A DNA stretch of 11,048 nucleotides from Chloroflexota bacterium (lineage in GTDB: Bacteria > Chloroflexota > Dehalococcoidia > UBA1127 > JACQUN01). The notes under the pieces are model-generated. The model made no database searches and was not told the origin of the DNA. It was given only the letters and a program-made list of their open reading frames with translations. The stretch covers positions 1 to 11,048 of the forward strand of contig JACQUN010000058.1 of assembly GCA_016210285.1 (NCBI GenBank), read 5' to 3'. The position numbers and the translations under genes were made by a program. Position 1 is the stretch's first letter. Each line of letters opens with the position of its first letter. Below are positions 6,935 through 11,048 of this stretch, in pieces.

Positions 6935-8182
6935 TCAGAGGGAGAAGGGGGCCGGCTGGCGGCGCCTGGAAGCCAGATACCATTCTGCCGCCAGCCAGGC
7001 CAGGCGGGGCCAGAGGAGCGGCGGAAGGAAGCGCAGGCTGCTCATCACCAACCCCGGCGTGAACAGGCGGGAGAACAGGCGGGCTGGGAAGTCAATGTCC
7101 CCCTGCGCCCTTGTTACCCGCTGGAAGTCGGCGGTGGCGAACAGCCGGAGGAAGGCGTCTATCTCCCCCAGCGTCAGCTTCGCCAGCACCCTTCGCAGGG
7201 CGAACCCGCGTACCAGCTCCGTCCCGAAATGCCTGAGCGAGAGCAGTTGATACTGGGAGAGCACCCTGGGGCCCAGGTCCCCCTGCCGCAGCGCATCCAG
7301 GGCAACCCTGGCGCAAAGCTTGGCCCCCTGGATGCTGGTATAGATCCCTCCGCCGGAGGTAGGCTTCACCTGTCCAGCGGCATCCCCGGCGAGGAGGGTA
7401 CGGGGGCCATAGACCTGCCGGAGCGGAGTGACCGGGATGATGCCACCCTGGAGCCGCAGGAACCTTCCCGCGCCCAGGTGGCTGAAGTGGCTGACCAGCC
7501 TGTTCAGCAGGAGCCGAGGGGTCATGCTCCAGTCGCTGCTTCCGATGCCGACACGCACGGTGGCGCCATCCACAGGGATGGACCAGCCGAACCATCCGGG
7601 GGCCAGTTGCGGCCCCACGAAGACCTCCACAAAGTCCTCTCGGGCAGGCGCAAGACGCATCTCCCCACCGGTGGCGAGGATTGCCTCCCGGGGCGGCGCT
7701 GCACCCATCCCCCGGGCGACGATGGAGCGGGAACCGTCGGCGCCAATAACGAGCTGAGCCTTGATGGTGGTGCTCCTCCTTCCCTGCTCCATCCAAAGCT
7801 GCACGCCATCCTGGCCGGGCTCGACCCCCGACACACGAGCGCTGAGGGCCAGGTCCGCGCCTGCCTGGCATGCCTCCTCCGCCAGAAGCTCGTCGAAGCG
7901 CCGCCGATCAATCACCAGCGCATGCACCCGGTCTCCCCCAATGGAAACGCATTGTCCGGAGGCGGTGTAGATTGTAGCTCCTCGTATGCGGTTCAACACA
8001 ATCCCCTCGCCGACACCTGCGGCTGCGAGGGTTCGGGGGGTGACCAGCCCGGAGCAGTGGACAGGGTCCCCCACCTTGGGGTGTTCCTCCACGATCAAGA
8101 CCTTGAGGCCTGCTGCGGCGATCTCCCTGGCGGCGACGGTCCCGGCTGGGCCTGCCCCAGCCACGACCACGTCATACTGCAT
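6935..8182 (-). CDS. Geranylgeranyl reductase family FAD-dependent oxidoreductase
   Basis: This 415-residue flavoprotein belongs to the FixC/geranylgeranyl-reductase group. The N-terminal FAD-binding motif is GAGPAG (9-14) with the acidic end of strand 2 at VEEH (31-34). The family stretch VHCSGLVTP (41-49) follows, then VIGADGSRSIVAR (145-157), GWFGWSIPVDGATVRVGIG (196-214), and the second FAD motif LLAGDAAGQVKPTSGGGIY (263-281). Relatives saturate isoprenoid chains of archaeal-type lipids, chlorophyll or quinones, and some bacterial members are of unknown substrate. The usual YxWxFPK-like motif here reads FGWSIPV, so the substrate may differ. The C-terminal part (371-405) is hydrophobic and may contact the membrane. 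The ATG at 8182 has AGGAGG 10 bases upstream. It is divergent from tRNA-Gly and lies 104 bases before pspA, which has its own promoter. Confidence 0.88.
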   Translation of the reverse strand: MQYDVVVAGAGPAGTVAAREIAAAGLKVLIVEEHPKVGDPVHCSGLVTPRTLAAAGVGEGIVLNRIRGATIYTASGQCVSIGGDRVHALVIDRRRFDELLAEEACQAGADLALSARVSGVEPGQDGVQLWMEQGRRSTTIKAQLVIGADGSRSIVARGMGAAPPREAILATGGEMRLAPAREDFVEVFVGPQLAPGWFGWSIPVDGATVRVGIGSSDWSMTPRLLLNRLVSHFSHLGAGRFLRLQGGIIPVTPLRQVYGPRTLLAGDAAGQVKPTSGGGIYTSIQGAKLCARVALDALRQGDLGPRVLSQYQLLSLRHFGTELVRGFALRRVLAKLTLGEIDAFLRLFATADFQRVTRAQGDIDFPARLFSRLFTPGLVMSSLRFLPPLLWPRLAWLAAEWYLASRRRQPAPFSL

Positions 8183-8240
8183 TGCGGCTCAGCCTCCTGG
8201 GGGGCATTGCTCGTCGCGAGAGCTGCGAACACAACCTTCC

Positions 8241-8246
8241 ATTATA
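8241..8246 (-). promoter_or_regulatory. Candidate -10 box of the flavoprotein gene
   Basis: A perfect TATAAT is present on the minus strand 58 bases upstream of the start codon at 8182. No good -35 box is seen 16-18 bases further upstream, so it is either activator-dependent or a chance match. Confidence 0.4.
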
Positions 8247-8277
8247 CTGTCCTTTGATAGCCGCCATGCCCTTTCCT

Positions 8278-8306
8278 AGACCGATTGTGGGCGACTCTGC
8301 TACAAT
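8278..8306 (+). promoter_or_regulatory. Promoter of tRNA-Gly
   Basis: TAGACC (8278-8283, 4 of 6 to TTGACA) is spaced 17 bases from TACAAT (8301-8306, 5 of 6 to TATAAT). The mature tRNA begins at 8329, a normal distance for a tRNA leader. The tRNA-Lys gene uses the same -10 sequence. Confidence 0.55.
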
Positions 8307-8328
8307 GACTGTGTCCGGCTATTCTCCA

Positions 8329-8403
8329 GCGGGAGTAGCTCAGCGGTAGAGCTCCTGCCCTCCAAGCAGGTTGTCGCGGGTTCGAATCCCGTCTCCCGCT
8401 CCA
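8329..8403 (+). tRNA. tRNA-Gly(TCC)
   Basis: The 7-bp acceptor stem GCGGGAG (8329-8335) pairs perfectly with CTCCCGC (8393-8399), then T discriminator and an encoded CCA (8401-8403). The D-arm TAGCTCAGCGGTAGAGC is typical. The anticodon stem CCTGC/GCAGG encloses loop CCTCCAA, giving anticodon TCC. The T-arm is GCGGGTTCGAATCCCGT. Confidence 0.97.
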
Positions 8404-8487
8404 GGTCTATCCAAGCCCTCGCCCCAGGAGGCGCGCTGCCCCAGGGTCGTCGGTTTTCCCAGCTCTACCAAAGAGCTTCCGTATTCC

Positions 8488-8589
8488 GTCATTCTTGTAG
8501 GGAGCGCAGCGACCGAAGAATCTCCCCTGGCGGGCAGAGGCAGGCCAACCGCCAGATTCTTCGCCCGCCTTCAGCGGGCTCAGAGTGAC
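8488..8589. repeat. Composite inverted-repeat (REP/MITE-like) element
   Basis: The outer ends are GTCATTCT (8488-8495) and AGAGTGAC (8582-8589), inverted with one mismatch. The inner arms CGAAGAATCT (8514-8523) and AGATTCTTCG (8554-8563) are a perfect 10-bp inverted repeat around a 30-base centre. Sequences of the style GTCATTCTGAG...GAAGAATCT, inverted at the other end, are a familiar class of dispersed intergenic repeat in bacterial genomes; that recognition is from memory. No protein is encoded inside. Confidence 0.55.
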
Positions 8590-8590
8590 G

Positions 8591-8614
8591 CACCCCGCAG
8601 CAAGCTGCGGGGTG
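8591..8614 (+). repeat. Perfect 10-bp hairpin, CACCCCGCAG/CTGCGGGGTG
   Basis: The 10-bp perfect stem (8591-8600 with 8605-8614) closes a CAAG loop. It lies one base beyond the inverted-repeat element and may be part of it. There is no T-run after it, so it is not a standard intrinsic terminator. Confidence 0.55.
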
Positions 8615-8723
8615 TCCAGCAGCCCTCCAATGACAAGGAGCAGGGAAGAGCCGCTGAGGCTTTGGATCACCAAGAGACCCCGGGTCGAGTGCCGAGGCTG
8701 AGGCATCGCAGGCAGCGATGCTC

Positions 8724-8729
8724 TATAAT
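8724..8729 (+). promoter_or_regulatory. Candidate -10 box of lepB
   Basis: A perfect TATAAT lies 41 bases before the likely lepB start. The matching -35 position carries no clear TTGACA and is occupied by a perfect 7-bp hairpin sequence GCATCGC/GCGATGC (8703-8721), which might be a protein-binding palindrome. Confidence 0.4.
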
Positions 8730-8770
8730 GGTCTGACGGGAGAACGAGAGTTTCGTGGAGCGCAATCATC

Positions 8771-9499
8771 TTGCTATCATCAAACGGCTCAGGCGAGGTG
8801 CATAGCCAGGAACAGGGTGCCCAGGGCGCGCAAGGGGAGGGGCCGAAGCAAGCGGAGAGTCCTGTGGATGCGAGCACCCCTGTGAGCGAGCCACGGGTGT
8901 TCCCCTGGCGAAGGGCGGTTCGGGAGGTGCTGGAGACGATCCTCCTGGCGCTTCTCGTGTTTTTCGGGCTGCAAGCCAGCATCCAGAACTTCCGGGTGCT
9001 GGGAAGCAGCATGGAGCCGACCCTCCACAACGGGCAGCAGCTTCTGGTGAGCAAGGTGGTCTATCTGAAAATCCCCATAGGGATGGTGTCGAGGGTGGTG
9101 CCGTTCCTGGGGGTTGACCAGAATAGGGTCGTCTACCCCCTCCATCCACCCCGCCAGGGTGATGTCATCGTGTTCCACTTCCCGCGGGAGCCCAAACGCG
9201 ATTTCATCAAGCGCGTCATCGCGGGTCCAGGCCAGGTGGTGGAGATCCGCCGAGGCCAGGTGTTCATCAACGGCGCTGCCCTGGACGAGCCCTATCTCAC
9301 CCGGCGCAGTGATGATTCTATGGAGCCAATGGTGGTCCCGCCGAGTCAATACTTCGTCCTGGGGGACAACCGCCCCACCAGCAACGATTCCAGGGACTGG
9401 GGACCCGTCCCCTCCGAGCTCATCGTGGGCAAAGCCTGGGTAGTCTACTGGCCTCTCGCTCGGCCGAGTCTCCTCCTGTTGGCCCCCCACGCGCCCTGA
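8771..9499 (+). CDS. lepB: Signal peptidase I
   Basis: This membrane serine protease removes signal peptides from exported proteins (family S26). Counting from TTG at 8771 it has 242 residues. A hydrophilic Gln/Gly/Glu-rich tail (1-45) is followed by one membrane helix VLETILLALLVFFGLQ (53-68). The catalytic box is FRVLGSSMEPTL (74-85), with Ser80 as nucleophile. The second box RDFIKRVIAGPG (143-154) has Lys147 as general base, and the C-terminal box is GDNRPTSNDSRDWGPVP (198-214). The start is uncertain: TTG 8771 has GGAG 10 bases upstream, but GTG codons at 8798 or near 8860 would give shorter tails without losing the helix or catalytic domain. It is transcribed alone, between two tRNA genes. 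A GACGAGG/CCTCGTC inverted repeat (9498-9527) covers the stop but lacks a T tract. Confidence 0.94.
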   Translation: MLSSNGSGEVHSQEQGAQGAQGEGPKQAESPVDASTPVSEPRVFPWRRAVREVLETILLALLVFFGLQASIQNFRVLGSSMEPTLHNGQQLLVSKVVYLKIPIGMVSRVVPFLGVDQNRVVYPLHPPRQGDVIVFHFPREPKRDFIKRVIAGPGQVVEIRRGQVFINGAALDEPYLTRRSDDSMEPMVVPPSQYFVLGDNRPTSNDSRDWGPVPSELIVGKAWVVYWPLARPSLLLLAPHAP

Positions 9500-9567
9500 C
9501 GAGGCGAGCCGCGCCGCGCCCCTCGTCCAGCGCAAGAGGCTGCTGCCGCAACACCCTGCGCCACACA

Positions 9568-9596
9568 TTGTCTTGCTCCCCCGGCCAGGCTACAAT
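9568..9596 (+). promoter_or_regulatory. Promoter of tRNA-Lys
   Basis: TTGTCT (9568-9573) lies exactly 17 bases from TACAAT (9591-9596). The tRNA starts at 9624, leaving a leader of about 20 bases. This is the best sigma-70-like promoter attached to an RNA gene in the window. Confidence 0.65.
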
Positions 9597-9623
9597 TCAG
9601 GTGTTCCTGCTTATGGACTGCAT

Positions 9624-9700
9624 GGGCCGGTAGCTCAGCTTGGTAGAGCAGCGGACTTTTAATCCGACGGCTGTGGGTTCGAGTCCCACCCGGCCCACCA
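9624..9700 (+). tRNA. tRNA-Lys(TTT)
   Basis: The acceptor stem GGGCCGG (9624-9630) pairs with CCGGCCC (9690-9696), then A discriminator and encoded CCA (9698-9700). The anticodon loop CTTTTAA within GGA...TCC gives anticodon TTT. The T-arm is GTGGGTTCGAGTCCCAC. It is the last core-type gene before the accessory-looking right end. Confidence 0.97.
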
Positions 9701-9818
9701 ACGAGATTCGAACTTCTGGTAAGTCTGGAAAGTCGGTTCGTATCATACCCTCGAAGGGGTAGGAAGACTCAGATGTGCTGCAGTCCTGAGTTGATATGAA
9801 AAATCCCGAGGTGTAGCC

Positions 9819-10655
9819 ATGAGGGACGAAGTGGATTTCTGGCAAGCTTTTGATGAAGGAGAACGGTTGAGGGCAGCAGAAGAGTACGCCACGGCCCTCG
9901 TCGCCTTCGACCGCGCTCTCGCCCTCAAGCCCGACTCCGCCCAGGCTTGGCTTCACCGGGGCCTCTGCCTGACCAAGCTAAAGAAACATCAGCGGGCGCT
10001 TGCAAGCATCGAAAAGTCGCTGAGGTACAACCCCGCCTCGGCTTGGACTTGGTTCTTCCATGGGGATGTCCTATTTGAGATGGGAAGGCATGTCCAGTCC
10101 GTGGATAGTTTAGACCGAGCCATCCAGCTCCGGGGTGGGGATTTCCCTGAAGTGTGGAAAGTCAAAAATGCAACGTTGAAAGTAATAGAGGTGTGGTTAA
10201 AGGAACACCTACCTCCAAAGCCCTCCCTGGAGGCCTATGACCTGGTGACCTGGGTCGAGGAAACACTCCATATGTTTATCCGGCAGAGGCTCCAGCAAGC
10301 GTTTGGGAGGGAGGAGACGGAATGGTGGCAGCACGGCGTCCCCCAGCCTATCAGGGTGAAGTGCGCCAGTAGGCGGGAGGAGGACCTCGTGCGGCGGCCC
10401 CTTTACAACTACTCGGACCTGATAGATTTGAAGGATATAATGGACAAAAACTGGCGGCACTTTGAAAACGATCTCCCGAAAGCTGGGACACAGGTCATGT
10501 CCAAGAAAGAGTTTCTGGACGGGCTGGGGAGCCTCAACGAGATACGAAAAACGGTCATGCACCCGGTGCGGGGGAATCTCACTGAGGCGGATATGACCCT
10601 CGCCCGGCAGATGAAGTCGGTAGTAGAAGGAATAGCCCCTCTGGTTGAGGGGTAG
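9819..10655 (+). CDS. TPR protein with C-terminal Swt1-type HEPN-like domain
   Basis: The protein has 278 residues and no signal peptide or membrane helix. Residues 7-108 hold three TPR units, the first two with clear helix pairs ending in ALALKPDS (33-40) and SLRYNPAS (67-74). The C-terminal half (about 135-275) is all-helical with IR/LQQAFG...WW (154-170), PLYNYSDLIDLKDIMDKNW (194-212) and LNEIRKTVMHPVRG (239-252). Arg243 and His248 give the R-x4-H pattern of HEPN ribonucleases; the residue after Arg is Lys rather than the usual polar Asn/His/Asp. HEPN proteins are often toxins or phage-defence RNases, here probably steered by the TPR partner-binding part; activity is inference. The start has GAGGTG about 5 bases upstream. 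It lies 118 bases after tRNA-Lys with no clear promoter of its own, so read-through from the tRNA promoter is possible. Confidence 0.75.
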   Translation: MRDEVDFWQAFDEGERLRAAEEYATALVAFDRALALKPDSAQAWLHRGLCLTKLKKHQRALASIEKSLRYNPASAWTWFFHGDVLFEMGRHVQSVDSLDRAIQLRGGDFPEVWKVKNATLKVIEVWLKEHLPPKPSLEAYDLVTWVEETLHMFIRQRLQQAFGREETEWWQHGVPQPIRVKCASRREEDLVRRPLYNYSDLIDLKDIMDKNWRHFENDLPKAGTQVMSKKEFLDGLGSLNEIRKTVMHPVRGNLTEADMTLARQMKSVVEGIAPLVEG

Positions 10656-10702
10656 GCTGAGCAGCGAAGCCACGAACGGGTGGCCAGTAGCCGCCTCAGC
10701 CT
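10654..10702 (+). repeat. Nested inverted repeats after the TPR-HEPN gene
   Basis: AGGCTGAG (10654-10661) and CTCAGCCT (10695-10702) form a perfect 8-bp outer stem. Inside it GCCAC/GTGGC (10669-10673 with 10680-10684) can form a second stem. A separate 6-bp hairpin CCCCTC/GAGGGG (10636-10652) covers the end of the coding region. None has a T tract, so they may be mRNA 3'-end structure or a factor-dependent terminator. Confidence 0.4.
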
Positions 10703-10760
10703 GGGCACGAGCTCAGACCGCAGAAAGTTCGAGTACTGCTCCCCGGTCGGGAAGCGTTGG

Positions 10761-10798
10761 TTGAAATTTTGTGCTAAATATGGTACATTTCATGGTAC
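10761..10798 (+). promoter_or_regulatory. Promoter and likely operator of the antitoxin gene
   Basis: TTGAAA (10761-10766, 5 of 6) is 17 bases from TACATT (10784-10789, 4 of 6). The heptamer ATGGTAC occurs twice as a direct repeat (10780-10786 and 10792-10798), 12 bases start to start, about one helical turn, with the first copy overlapping the -10 box. Phd/YefM antitoxins repress their own promoters by binding short repeated sites containing GTAC-like cores, so this is a credible autoregulatory operator. Confidence 0.55.
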
Positions 10799-10819
10799 TA
10801 AATCTGTGAGGAGAAGGAG

Positions 10820-11048
10820 ATGGCAACTAAGATTGTGACCGTCAGTGAACTGAAGGCCAACCTCGCCAGCGTCATGGCCCAACTGGCGGCTGATGCAGCG
10901 CCTATCTATGTCACACAGCACGGGAAGCCCAACGCAGTGCTGGTGAACTACAAGGAGTACGAGGCCCTGAGGGAGAAGCTAGAGGACCTAGAGGATGCTC
11001 TGGCAATGCAGCAGGCCCTTGCGAGCCCCGATGAAGAGGCCATGAGCC
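10820..11048 (+). CDS. Phd/YefM family antitoxin, partial (runs off right edge)
   Basis: The first 76 residues are present. The chain begins MATKIVTVSELKANLASVMA, the DNA-binding N-terminal fold of Phd/YefM antitoxins (start-of-sheet VTVSELKANL), followed by PIYVTQHGKPNAVLVNYKEYEAL, the typical second-strand and YexY-style segment of this family. The tail from about residue 52 is charged and helical (REKLEDLEDALAMQQALASP), which is where such antitoxins wrap around the toxin. The ATG at 10820 has AGGAG 6 bases upstream. The gene should be followed by a toxin (RelE/ParE, Doc or PIN type), but none is visible because the window ends. It has its own promoter and operator-like repeats and lies 164 bases after the TPR-HEPN gene. 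Confidence 0.9.
   Translation, partial: MATKIVTVSELKANLASVMAQLAADAAPIYVTQHGKPNAVLVNYKEYEALREKLEDLEDALAMQQALASPDEEAMS

Larger units (their letters stand above)
8404..8770. other. Gene-free stretch between tRNA-Gly and lepB
   Basis: No credible coding region is seen in these 367 bases on either strand; open frames here are shadows of the tRNA and repeats. It holds a composite inverted-repeat element (8488-8589), a perfect 10-bp hairpin (8591-8614), a 7-bp hairpin (8703-8721) and the lepB -10 box. No T-tract terminator follows tRNA-Gly. Confidence 0.6.

Noticed and set aside
8371..8736. Plus-strand open frame starting in tRNA-Gly (MSRVRIPSPAP...)
   Set aside because: The SRVRIPSPAP peptide is the usual artefact of translating a tRNA T-arm; the rest is repeat sequence.
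8407..9054. Minus-strand 215-residue open frame
   Set aside because: It runs through the repeat region and into the antisense of lepB, with no recognisable domain.
9498..9527. GACGAGG/CCTCGTC inverted repeat after lepB as a terminator
   Set aside because: The loop is 16 bases and no T tract follows, so an intrinsic terminator cannot be supported.
9705..9713. GATTCGAAC just after tRNA-Lys as an inverted tRNA remnant
   Set aside because: Nine bases resembling a T-loop on the other strand, with no acceptor or anticodon arm nearby.
9597..9956. Minus-strand 119-residue open frame across tRNA-Lys
   Set aside because: It contains the GRVGLEPTAVGLKVRCS-type peptide that results from translating the back of a tRNA gene, a well-known annotation artefact.
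10727..10734. GTTCGAGT, matching the tRNA-Lys T-loop, as a distal att site
   Set aside because: Only 8 bases match before the sequences diverge, too short to support an attachment-site duplicate.
1..11048. CRISPR array, rRNA, transposase or integrase
   Set aside because: No regularly spaced repeats, rRNA-like sequence or transposase/integrase motifs were found in the window.

Overview
The window is GC-rich, gene-dense bacterial DNA holding eight complete protein genes, two partial genes at the edges and two tRNA genes. Two things hint at an uncultured Chloroflexota lineage, perhaps Dehalococcoidia-like: an enolase-superfamily enzyme beside an amidating-lyase-like NHL protein, and a PspA–PspAA pair. 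This placement is inference from gene content, not from a marker gene.

Left part (1–8182), all on the minus strand. Reading in transcription order (right to left) it holds a geranylgeranyl-reductase-family flavoprotein (8182–6935), pspA (6830–6069) with its small companion pspAA (6009–5731), a glycogen cluster glgC–glgA–GH57 (5474–1414), a hairpin-plus-T-tract terminator (about 1333–1306), then an NHL-repeat protein (1225–338) closely followed by the start of a mandelate racemase/muconate lactonizing enzyme gene (322 to beyond the left edge). GlgC makes ADP-glucose, GlgA polymerises it, and the GH57 enzyme, overlapping glgA by four bases, probably branches, rearranges or hydrolyses the glucan. 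PspA/PspAA point to membrane-stress maintenance and the flavoprotein to isoprenoid or lipid reduction.

Middle (8183–9700), plus strand. tRNA-Gly(TCC), with its own promoter, is divergent from the flavoprotein gene. A 367-base gene-free stretch follows and contains a composite inverted-repeat element and a strong hairpin. Then come lepB (signal peptidase I) and tRNA-Lys(TTT), again with a good promoter.

Right part (9701–11048), plus strand, looks accessory. A TPR protein whose C-terminal half resembles a Swt1-type HEPN domain, with an R-x4-H motif, starts 118 bases after tRNA-Lys. After it comes the start of a Phd/YefM-family antitoxin gene with its own promoter and repeated ATGGTAC elements over the -10 box. 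A HEPN protein and an antitoxin directly after a tRNA suggest a defence or toxin–antitoxin island beginning at tRNA-Lys. This is the most interesting part of the window, but the antitoxin's partner lies beyond the right edge.
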